Below are positions 56,910 through 64,000 of a DNA stretch of 64,000 nt, in pieces. The position numbers were made by a program, and so were the translations under genes. Location of the stretch: contig NTLF01000013.1 in the NCBI GenBank assembly GCA_002631855.1, positions 302,343 to 366,342 of the forward strand, in the 5' to 3' direction. Every line of letters starts with the position of its first letter. The stretch's first letter is position 1. The stretch comes from Zunongwangia sp. ESRF-bin46 (GTDB lineage Bacteria; Bacteroidota; Bacteroidia; Flavobacteriales; Flavobacteriaceae). The notes beneath the pieces are model-generated. The model did not search any database. It worked only from the letters and a program-made list of their open reading frames with translations, and was not told where the DNA came from.

Positions 56910-58496
56910 CTACTTAAATTCACTAACAAAGTGCAATTTTATGTTAGGGTATTTTGTTTGTGTCATTTGTAGGGTAAAAGCAGAATCGGCAAAGAAAACC
57001 AGTTGATTTAGTTTGTCTTTTGCTAAATATTTGGCTTTTACACGTTTAAACTCTTTAAACTCATCACTTTTTGGGTCTTTAGGCTCTACCCAACAAGCTT
57101 TATAAACGTTTAGATTTTCATAGCGGCAGGAGGCTCCATACTCATGTTCCAAACGGTATTGTATTACTTCAAACTGTAGGGCGCCAACTGTGCCGATTAC
57201 TTTTCTTCCGTTCAGTTCTAATGTGAAAAGTTGAGCAACGCCTTCGTCCATTAATTGATCGATTCCTTTTTCCAGTTGTTTGCTTTTCATAGGGTCGGCA
57301 TTGTTAATATACTTAAAGTGTTCGGGTGAAAAGCTCGGCACACCTTTGTATTGAATTTCTTCACCTTCAGTTAAGGTGTCGCCAATTTTGAAATTCCCCG
57401 TATCGTGTAGTCCAACAATATCTCCTGGATACGAAATATCTACAATTTGTTTCTTTTCAGCAAAAAAAGCATTCGGACTTGAAAATTTCAGCTTCTTGCC
57501 ATTTCGCACATGTAAATAGGGGGTATTCCGTTCAAAAACTCCTGAAACAATTTTTACAAATGCTAAACGGTCCCGGTGTTTAGGGTCCATATTAGCATGA
57601 ATTTTAAATACAAAACCTGTAAAATCCTTTTCGTCTGGTTTCACTAAGCGGGTGTCGCTTTCTTTAGGTCGTGGCTTGGGGGCGATTTCAACAAAACAAT
57701 CTAACAATTCACGTACACCAAAGTTATTTAATGCTGAACCAAAGAAAACGGGTTGAAGTTCCCCGTTTAAGTATTCTTCACGGCTAAACTTAGGGTATAT
57801 TTCGGCAAGTTCAAGTTCTTCACGTAATGTATTAGCAGCGTCAGTGCCAATTAATTGGTCAAGCTCTGGATTTGAAAGGTCTTCAATCTCTATAGTTTCT
57901 TCTATATTTTTTCTACTACTGCCACTAAATAAGTTTACGTTCTTTTCCCAGATATTATAAATACCTTTAAAGTCATATCCCATCCCGATTGGGAAACTTA
58001 AAGGTGTAACTCTAAGGTTCAGCTTTTGTTCTATTTCATCTAATAATTCAAAAGCATCTTTACCTTCTCGGTCCATTTTATTTATAAAAACAATCATGGG
58101 GATATTGCGCATTCGGCATACTTCAACCAACTTCTCGGTCTGGGCTTCCACCCCTTTTGCAACGTCAATTACAACTATTACACTATCAACGGCTGTTAGG
58201 GTTCTAAATGTATCTTCAGCAAAATCTTTGTGACCAGGTGTGTCGAGGATATTTATTTTAATCCCTTCATATTCAAAGGCTAATACAGAGGTGGCAACCG
58301 AGATACCACGTTGCCTTTCAATCTCCATAAAATCACTCGTTGCCCCTTTTTTAATTTTATTGCTTTTTACAGCCCCAGCTTCTTGTATGGCACCTCCAAA
58401 GAGTAATAATTTTTCGGTTAAAGTAGTTTTACCGGCATCGGGGTGAGAGATAATTCCGAACGTTCTCCTGCGTTCAATTTCACGTTTAATTGACAT
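56910..58496 (-). CDS. prfC: Peptide chain release factor RF3
   Basis: This 528 aa translational GTPase has [19 protein letters not shown] (17-35), [25 protein letters not shown] and [10 protein letters not shown], followed by EF-Tu-like domain II. The C-terminal part includes [21 protein letters not shown] and HFVSEF. This matches RF3, which removes RF1/RF2 from the ribosome after termination. It converges with DUF3467. The minus-strand box TATATTTG (58520-58527) is its likely promoter. Confidence 0.96.
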   Translation of the reverse strand: MSIKREIERRRTFGIISHPDAGKTTLTEKLLLFGGAIQEAGAVKSNKIKKGATSDFMEIERQRGISVATSVLAFEYEGIKINILDTPGHKDFAEDTFRTLTAVDSVIVVIDVAKGVEAQTEKLVEVCRMRNIPMIVFINKMDREGKDAFELLDEIEQKLNLRVTPLSFPIGMGYDFKGIYNIWEKNVNLFSGSSRKNIEETIEIEDLSNPELDQLIGTDAANTLREELELAEIYPKFSREEYLNGELQPVFFGSALNNFGVRELLDCFVEIAPKPRPKESDTRLVKPDEKDFTGFVFKIHANMDPKHRDRLAFVKIVSGVFERNTPYLHVRNGKKLKFSSPNAFFAEKKQIVDISYPGDIVGLHDTGNFKIGDTLTEGEEIQYKGVPSFSPEHFKYINNADPMKSKQLEKGIDQLMDEGVAQLFTLELNGRKVIGTVGALQFEVIQYRLEHEYGASCRYENLNVYKACWVEPKDPKSDEFKEFKRVKAKYLAKDKLNQLVFFADSAFTLQMTQTKYPNIKLHFVSEFK

Positions 58497-58519
58497 GTAT
58501 GCTTAGATAATTTTAAGGG

Positions 58520-58527
58520 CAAATATA
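58520..58527 (-). promoter_or_regulatory. Promoter -7 box of prfC
   Basis: The minus strand reads TATATTTG, a TAnnTTTG match, 24 nt upstream of the prfC ATG at 58496. Confidence 0.5.
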
Positions 58528-58621
58528 CAGGTTTTTGAAGTAGCTTTAAGGCTTTGCATTAATTGATTTTAAAAGTCTTTTCCCACAAAAAAAAACCTTG
58601 TAATCCTTTTAAATACCACTA

Positions 58622-58642
58622 TTATACGTAGTTATACGTATA
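58622..58642. promoter_or_regulatory. Candidate operator: TTATACGTA direct repeat with palindrome
   Basis: TTATACGTA occurs twice with a 10-bp period (58622-58630, 58632-58640) and the second overlaps the palindrome TATACGTATA. The spacing is typical of a cooperative binding site. It lies between prfC and the adhesin operon. No protein is known to me for it. Confidence 0.35.
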
Positions 58643-58757
58643 TGAGTTTCCTACAAAAAAAAAGGTTAAAATGCACTAATTATTGTATTTCACCGAAATT
58701 ATTCTACACTTAGGCTAATAGTTGGTTTTTAGTAAGACTTTAACACTTTTTCCTACG

Positions 58758-58765
58758 TATCTTTG
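58758..58765 (+). promoter_or_regulatory. Promoter -7 box of the adhesin operon
   Basis: TATCTTTG matches TAnnTTTG and is the only such box on the plus strand in this gap. It implies a long leader of about 195 nt to ATG 58965. Confidence 0.4.
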
Positions 58766-58964
58766 TTTTAAACAAGCGATAAGTAATCTGCTATTTAGTT
58801 ATTAATTAATGTACTTTATATTGGATTTTCCTCTACTGAATTTCGCTTTTCACCCTAAGTCAAATTAAAATAGTTAACCTATAAAGCTTTAAGAAATATG
58901 ATTTCTTTTGGTGTTTATTAATGGGTTTTTATAATAGAATTTTTGAGATTAAAAATATAAAATT

Positions 58965-59465
58965 ATGAATATTAATAAAACGTTCTTTTTCAGTAAAAAT
59001 GTAATCTGTTGTTTGCTTTTTGCATTTCTTTTTGTTTCTGGAATGTATGCCCAGTCTTGTGATGCACAGTTGATGGTAGAAAAAAACAGAAATTCAAAAT
59101 CTGCAGATGAAGATGGGGCAGTGTACAATATGGTGCTTACTAATACTTCTAGTGCTGTAGAGAATTATTCCATTTCAGTTAAACAACTGGAAGGTTCTTG
59201 TTCTAATGTTGCTTACAAAACATCTGCTGCGAATGTAGATTTAGACGTGGCAATAAGCGGTAACGCAGCAAGGACTTCTGGTGCTAATGAGATTTCGGTA
59301 AAACCGGGGCAGTCTTATAATTTTACTATAAAGGTAACTGTGCCAAAAGGCACTCCGTCTAAAAGGTGGAGTTGTATACAGGTAGAGGCAAAATCTCCAT
59401 CTTGTAAAGGGAAGGCAGCAAGTACAGTTTTAAAAGTTTTTGTTCCAGACGTTACTGAAGGATAA
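58965..59465 (+). CDS. Small secreted beta-sandwich protein (NEW3/CARDB-like), adhesin partner
   Basis: This 166 aa protein has a signal peptide (FFSKNVICCLLFAFLFVSGMYAQ, cleavage near residue 30). The mature part is a single beta-sandwich with VYNMVLTNTSSAVENYSISV, EISVKPGQSYNFTIKVTVPKG and CIQVEAKSPSC. This reads like the NEW3/CARDB immunoglobulin-like group, with several cysteines that could form disulfides. No T9SS sorting tail is visible. It is transcribed toward the giant adhesin, whose ATG is 51 nt after its stop, so the two probably form one unit. The function is unknown; a periplasmic or surface partner is an inference. Confidence 0.6.
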   Translation: MNINKTFFFSKNVICCLLFAFLFVSGMYAQSCDAQLMVEKNRNSKSADEDGAVYNMVLTNTSSAVENYSISVKQLEGSCSNVAYKTSAANVDLDVAISGNAARTSGANEISVKPGQSYNFTIKVTVPKGTPSKRWSCIQVEAKSPSCKGKAASTVLKVFVPDVTEG

Positions 59466-59516
59466 TAAAGAATTGATATAGCAATAAAATATAGGTGTTA
59501 ACCTAAAATTAGTTTT

Positions 59517-62500
59517 ATGAAAAGATTTTTACAACTCCGAAACATATTAAATGAAAGAAGTGGCAAGGTATTCTTTGTGCTTTTCTTTCTGTTTTCTGCA
59601 AGTTCTTTGTTTGCGCAGGAAATCGTAGTTAATAGAACTGTTACAGAAAACCCGACAGTTTGTAATCAATATGATGTTGAACTTGAAATTACTGGGGACC
59701 CATCTGCGGCACCTTCAGATGTTGTTCTTGTCATAGACAGATCGGGTAGTATGGATGATGGGCCATTCCCTGAGCCAATTGATCATGCAAAAGATGCTGC
59801 GATAGATTTTGTTAATAATCTTTTTAACAATAACCCTACAGGGATGAATAGGGTGGCCATTGTTAGTTATGCAGCTTCAGCAAGTATCGATATAGGCTTT
59901 AGAGGCAGTTCTGACAAACAGGATGTTATCGATGCTATTAACGATATAGTGACTAACGGAAACACTAATATTCAAGCAGCGATGGTCAAGGCTGATGAAG
60001 TAATGACCGATCAAGCAAACTTTGATTGTACTACAAACAGAAGTATTGTACTATTAACCGATGGTGTTGCAAACCGTGATAATGATGGTAATTCTTGTAG
60101 TAATGGTGGTACAAATACAATATGTCAACAAAATGCGATACAAGCGGGAGTCAATGCACAAACAACAACTGTTGGTGGAGATGTGTATAATCAAAGTATT
60201 TTTAGTGTAGGGCTTTTTAATGCAATTTCTGGAGATCAGCAAACTGCAGCAACTAACACAATAGATGGTATTCAAAATGCTGGATTATATACTACAGAGA
60301 ATGGAGCGGATTTAACCCCGATATACAATACAATTTTAGGCCAATTAACACCAGCCGCAACGCAATTAGCTGGCGAGGCATTAGTTAAAACTACCATTGC
60401 GGCAGATTTTGATTTTGTGCCGGGTTCCATTTCAGCTGATAAAGGTTCTGCTTCCATTGGAGGGGGCGGAAATGTTTTATCCTGGTTTGTAAATCAAGTT
60501 TCTAATGAAACCATCACACTTAGTTATAGTGTGGTTGCTGTAGGTTCAGGTGTTTGTGGTGTAGATCAAGATACTGGTAATGCCATTATGCGTTATACAG
60601 ATTCGGATTGTGATGAACAAACTCTTCCATTTAATAACCCAGAAATTTGTGTGCCTTGTCCAGAGGTTACTGCAGAAATAGAACAAGTGGATTGCGGTAA
60701 CTCAATAAGTTATAGTGCCGATTTAGACTTGGGAGATTGTAAGCCGATTACAGGTGATATAGAATGGGAGTTTTTCTTAAATAATGTTTCTGTTGGTACT
60801 TCTAATTCAGAATCAGGGACTTTTACATATAACGGATCAGAAGATTTTGAAGGTAATTTTAGAGCTGAAGTTTCTTTTGAAGGTGGGTATGGAACAGGTT
60901 GTACCTTACCAGCCATCGATGATCAAGAAACAATTGCACTTCTTGACCAGATAACGGCATCAATACAAGCAACTAATGCTACAGATGCAGGGCAGTGTAG
61001 TAATGGGGAAGCAACTGTTAATCCTACCAGTGGAACAGCGCCATATACTTATCAATGGAGTGCAAACACTGGAAATCAAACAGGTCAAACAGCCACAGGC
61101 TTATCTCAAGGAATATATGAAGTAACTGTTACAGATGCTAACGGTTGTTCTGTAGAAAAATCAGTAATCGTTACGTGTGAAATAGATGGATGGAATTTTG
61201 AGTGTGGTAGTGATAAAATTGTAGATGAATATGGTTACAATGCTAATAAGAATACAACAACTACAGCAAACATACCTGATGCTGGGAATGTGTTCCAATA
61301 TGTAGTCGAAATTGTTTACAAAGGTGGGAACCCTGGTCAAACTGTTGAAGTAGTTGACGATGCAAGCGTTTCTCACACATTAGTTAGATCTGTTCCTTCA
61401 GGAACTAGCTCAAATATTTGGGTCTATAGAGGTTTAATTAGTGGTTCTACTTCAACTGTTACTTATTCAAATTCAAATGCTACTGATGAACTTCAATCTC
61501 TTGTGGTTTATGCTTTCAGAAATGCACCAGACGCAACTGCAAACTCTGGCGTATTTACTGATTTAAGTGGTGTAAATGACATTCAGAGTTTTACAATAAA
61601 TATTCCATCTTTTACATCTCCTAGAGATTTAGTAGTTGAAACACCAATTTCCGAATTGACGAATGACGGAAGGTATCTTCTATTGAAAGCCGAAGCAGGT
61701 GGAGTTACAGACCAAGTATTTTTATATGGATCTGACTCAAGTTTGCCAGGAGGTACATGCTGTTTGGCAATTCCTTCTCTAACTTTAGAAGATGTCCCTG
61801 GTAATGTAACGCAGGTTACTATTACAGTCGATACAAGAAATAATCAAAATGGACAAAGTGTAAATGGTCAATCTTGGATAATTGCCGGAGGGGTAAATGT
61901 AGATGCCAATTGTTATGAAGACTTAGAGTTAACATTAGACAGTAAATCAGATTTAGAATGTTTCAATGATAATAGTGGTTCAATTACTGTTCAGGCAACT
62001 GGTGGTCTTGAGCCGTATGAGTATTCTTTAAACGGCGGAACACCACAATCTAGTCCTACTTTTAATAATCTTGCTGCAGGAGTTTATACTATTGAAGTAA
62101 CAGATTCATTAGGTAATACCGACTCTATTTCAGTAACTCTTACTGAGCCTGAAGCATTGAGCGTACAAATAACAAAAGAAAATGCAACAGCTACAGAAGG
62201 CTGTGAAAATGGCGAAGCTACGGCGAGTCCATCTGGTGGAACACAACCATATTCCTATCAATGGAGTGCTAGTGCAAATAATCAAACTACCGCCACTGCT
62301 ACTAATCTTCCATCTGGAACACACACTGTAATTATAACCGATGCTAATGGTTGTGAGATAGAGCAAGGCGTTGTGATAGACTGTGTTAATGATTGTGATG
62401 CAGTTATAGCTGTAGACAATGTTACAAATGTGCTGTGTACAGGTGAAAATACTGGATCGGCATCAGTTTCTGCAAGTTCTGCAGCTAACCCTTCAGCAAC

Positions 62501-64000
62501 ATTTACCTTTACATGGAATACAGTTCCTCCGCAAGTTGATAGTGGAGCTACATCAAGTACTATTAATAACGTTCCTGCTGGAGTTTATACCGTAAGTGTT
62601 ACGATAGACGGTACAGTATGCCAACCAGTAGAACAAAGTGTTACTATAACTGAGCCTGCAAATGCACTAAGTGTTTCTGCTACTTCAACTGATGAAAATG
62701 GACCAACTACAGGTGACGGTACAGCCACGGCAAATGCGTCTGGCGGAACACCACCTTACTCATATTCTTGGAGCCCAGGAGGGGAAACCACTCAGACTAT
62801 TACTGGATTAAGTGCTGGTGTTTATACAGTTACGGTAACCGATGCAAATGGTTGTACAGCAACTGCTTCAACTACAGTTAACCCAGGAACTTGTCAAGGA
62901 TTAAGCGCAAACGCTTCTTCAACTCCAACTACGTGTAACGGAGATACAGATGGTACTGCAACGGTAGCAGTAAGTGGTGGTTCAGGTTCTTTTACTTATT
63001 CTTGGAGCCCTGGAGGGGAGACCACTCAAACCATTACCGGACTAAGTGCTGGAAGTTACACAGTAACTGTTACCGATCAAACTACACAATGTAGCGTAGA
63101 AGCAACAACTACTGTTAACGAACCTAATGTATTAAGTTCTGGTATAGCGGTAACGAATGTTTCTTGTTTTGGTGGTGATAATGGTTCTTTAGACCTAACT
63201 GTTACAGGAGGAACATCACCCTACTCTTTTAATTGGAGTAACGGAGCTACAACAGAAGATTTATTTAACTTAACAGCCGGAGTTTACTCGGTAACAATTA
63301 CCGATGCTAATGGCTGTACTACAACAGATAGCGCAGAAGTATTACAACCTTCTGAAGAACTTTCTTTAGATATAACATCACAAACAGATATTGTTTGTAA
63401 TGCACTAGGTTCTGTTACGGTAGAAGCAAGTGGAGGTACACCTTCTTACTTATATAGTCTTGATGGTGGAACACCTCAAGCTTCAGGAACTTTTAATGAT
63501 TTAGAAGGAGGCGATTATACTATTAGTGTAATGGATGCGAATGGTTGTGAAGCTGAAATTTCAGTTACTATATTAAGTAATTGTATTCTAGCGATCGACG
63601 ACATCAACGATACGTTCGTTAACATGCCGGTGAGCGGTGATGTTGGCACGAACGACATCAATGCCGACGGCCCTGCGGGCACGGAGGTCTTTACCTTGGT
63701 TAGTGGCCCTAGCAACGGGACGTTGACCTTGAACGGTGACGGTACGTATACCTATACCCCTGCCACGGACTATGTTGGCGAGGACACCTTTGAGTACCAG
63801 GTCTGTGATGGCGGGAACCCAATAGCGTGCGATACGGCCATTGTTTATATAGAGATCCAGCCAGAGGGAAGCCCGGTTAACGATCCACCGGTAGCCAATG
63901 CGGATACGAACAGCACCCAAGCGGGGACCCCTGTGGACGGTAATGTACTGCCGAACGATTTTGACCCTGATGGTGACCCTATCACGGTAACGAACAATAC
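59517..64000 (+). CDS. Giant surface adhesin: VWA + SprB repeats + cadherin-like repeats (3' end outside window)
   Basis: The frame is open from ATG 59517 to the window edge (about 1494 codons). A signal peptide ([17 protein letters not shown], about 18-34) is followed by a von Willebrand A domain with MIDAS residues DRSGS (74-78), a Thr in NTNIQAAM and Asp in LLTDGVAN. An Ig-like region with cysteines comes next. SprB repeats follow, each ending [15 protein letters not shown]: first copy about 60950-61170, then seven more about 61926-63585. An unassigned beta domain of about 250 aa lies between (61173-61925). From 63586 cadherin/Ig-like repeats ([20 protein letters not shown]) begin, in much GC-richer DNA. 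It is likely exported by the type IX system and acts in gliding or adhesion; the T9SS C-terminal signal must lie beyond the edge. Confidence 0.88.
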   Translation, partial: MKRFLQLRNILNERSGKVFFVLFFLFSASSLFAQEIVVNRTVTENPTVCNQYDVELEITGDPSAAPSDVVLVIDRSGSMDDGPFPEPIDHAKDAAIDFVNNLFNNNPTGMNRVAIVSYAASASIDIGFRGSSDKQDVIDAINDIVTNGNTNIQAAMVKADEVMTDQANFDCTTNRSIVLLTDGVANRDNDGNSCSNGGTNTICQQNAIQAGVNAQTTTVGGDVYNQSIFSVGLFNAISGDQQTAATNTIDGIQNAGLYTTENGADLTPIYNTILGQLTPAATQLAGEALVKTTIAADFDFVPGSISADKGSASIGGGGNVLSWFVNQVSNETITLSYSVVAVGSGVCGVDQDTGNAIMRYTDSDCDEQTLPFNNPEICVPCPEVTAEIEQVDCGNSISYSADLDLGDCKPITGDIEWEFFLNNVSVGTSNSESGTFTYNGSEDFEGNFRAEVSFEGGYGTGCTLPAIDDQETIALLDQITASIQATNATDAGQCSNGEATVNPTSGTAPYTYQWSANTGNQTGQTATGLSQGIYEVTVTDANGCSVEKSVIVTCEIDGWNFECGSDKIVDEYGYNANKNTTTTANIPDAGNVFQYVVEIVYKGGNPGQTVEVVDDASVSHTLVRSVPSGTSSNIWVYRGLISGSTSTVTYSNSNATDELQSLVVYAFRNAPDATANSGVFTDLSGVNDIQSFTINIPSFTSPRDLVVETPISELTNDGRYLLLKAEAGGVTDQVFLYGSDSSLPGGTCCLAIPSLTLEDVPGNVTQVTITVDTRNNQNGQSVNGQSWIIAGGVNVDANCYEDLELTLDSKSDLECFNDNSGSITVQATGGLEPYEYSLNGGTPQSSPTFNNLAAGVYTIEVTDSLGNTDSISVTLTEPEALSVQITKENATATEGCENGEATASPSGGTQPYSYQWSASANNQTTATATNLPSGTHTVIITDANGCEIEQGVVIDCVNDCDAVIAVDNVTNVLCTGENTGSASVSASSAANPSATFTFTWNTVPPQVDSGATSSTINNVPAGVYTVSVTIDGTVCQPVEQSVTITEPANALSVSATSTDENGPTTGDGTATANASGGTPPYSYSWSPGGETTQTITGLSAGVYTVTVTDANGCTATASTTVNPGTCQGLSANASSTPTTCNGDTDGTATVAVSGGSGSFTYSWSPGGETTQTITGLSAGSYTVTVTDQTTQCSVEATTTVNEPNVLSSGIAVTNVSCFGGDNGSLDLTVTGGTSPYSFNWSNGATTEDLFNLTAGVYSVTITDANGCTTTDSAEVLQPSEELSLDITSQTDIVCNALGSVTVEASGGTPSYLYSLDGGTPQASGTFNDLEGGDYTISVMDANGCEAEISVTILSNCILAIDDINDTFVNMPVSGDVGTNDINADGPAGTEVFTLVSGPSNGTLTLNGDGTYTYTPATDYVGEDTFEYQVCDGGNPIACDTAIVYIEIQPEGSPVNDPPVANADTNSTQAGTPVDGNVLPNDFDPDGDPITVTNN

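Larger units (their letters stand above)
58497..58964. other. 468-bp intergenic region between prfC and the adhesin operon
   Basis: This AT-rich region has no open frame of note. It holds the divergent promoter boxes at 58520-58527 (minus) and 58758-58765 (plus). It also has a direct repeat TTATACGTA at 58622-58630 and 58632-58640, one DNA turn apart, the second being part of the palindrome TATACGTATA (58633-58642). If the plus-strand box is used, the adhesin operon has a leader of about 195 nt. Confidence 0.6.

Noticed and set aside
60950..63585. CRISPR-like array in the repeated region
   Set aside because: The repeats are about 210-250 bp, imperfect and in frame with a protein; they are SprB domains.

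Overview
The window comes from the chromosome of a member of the Bacteroidetes, most likely a marine Flavobacteriaceae. The DNA is AT-rich. Genes generally lack Shine-Dalgarno sequences and have A-rich leaders. Many start regions carry the Bacteroidetes promoter -7 box TAnnTTTG. The protein set is also typical: SprB-repeat adhesin, CarboxypepD_reg-like protein, DUF2851, DUF3467, NamZ and S74-type tail proteins. I see no plasmid, prophage, insertion sequence or CRISPR signature. The single tyrosine recombinase sits in a housekeeping context.

Layout. 1-2500: kdsA (cut by the left edge, minus strand) and typA. 2739-16791: a surface-polysaccharide locus. It holds a GT-C membrane glycosyltransferase, a FemAB-like acyltransferase, a DegT aminotransferase, two tandem Wzx flippases, a hexapeptide acyltransferase, an HTTM-like membrane protein, two GT4-type transferases, a QdtA/FdtA ketoisomerase, a GT61 and two GT2 transferases. 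They lie in alternating transcription blocks. Together they suggest a polysaccharide or LPS O-unit that contains a 3-amino-3,6-dideoxyhexose. 16934-31753: envelope and accessory genes, namely a secreted subtilase, ftsE, a secreted coiled-coil protein, a large TPR protein with an outer-membrane barrel and a thioredoxin-fold protein, a lipoprotein amidohydrolase, a metzincin-like lipoprotein, a methyltransferase, a YkgJ protein, NamZ and a LolC/FtsX-like permease. 31813-41241: metabolic and membrane genes, namely a cysteine/cystathionine synthase, DUF202, DUF2851, PspC, a K+ channel with RCK domains, an Na+/alanine symporter, a ComEA-like HhH protein, an acyl-CoA dehydrogenase and a CarboxypepD_reg-like protein.

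41320-56394 is the translation/transcription superoperon: rpsU, xerC, hpf, tRNA-Thr/Tyr/Gly/Thr, tuf, tRNA-Trp, secE, nusG, rplKAJL and rpoBC. DUF3467 and prfC (minus strand) follow. 58965-64000 holds a small secreted beta-sandwich protein and then a giant adhesin still open at the right edge. The adhesin has a signal peptide, a VWA domain with a MIDAS motif, about eight SprB repeats, and then cadherin/Ig-like repeats encoded in conspicuously GC-richer DNA.

The points most worth a second look are these. (i) The base composition changes abruptly inside the adhesin gene near 63586. (ii) rpsU has an almost full-length anti-Shine-Dalgarno match in a genome that otherwise avoids such sites. (iii) A G/C-rich repeat element sits inside the signal-peptide region of an outer-membrane protein gene. 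(iv) Perfect tetraloop hairpins lie in the tRNA-tuf and rpoB-rpoC gaps. (v) Promoters overlap or abut start codons at several divergent gene pairs. All functional names rest on motif recognition by eye; no database search was run.
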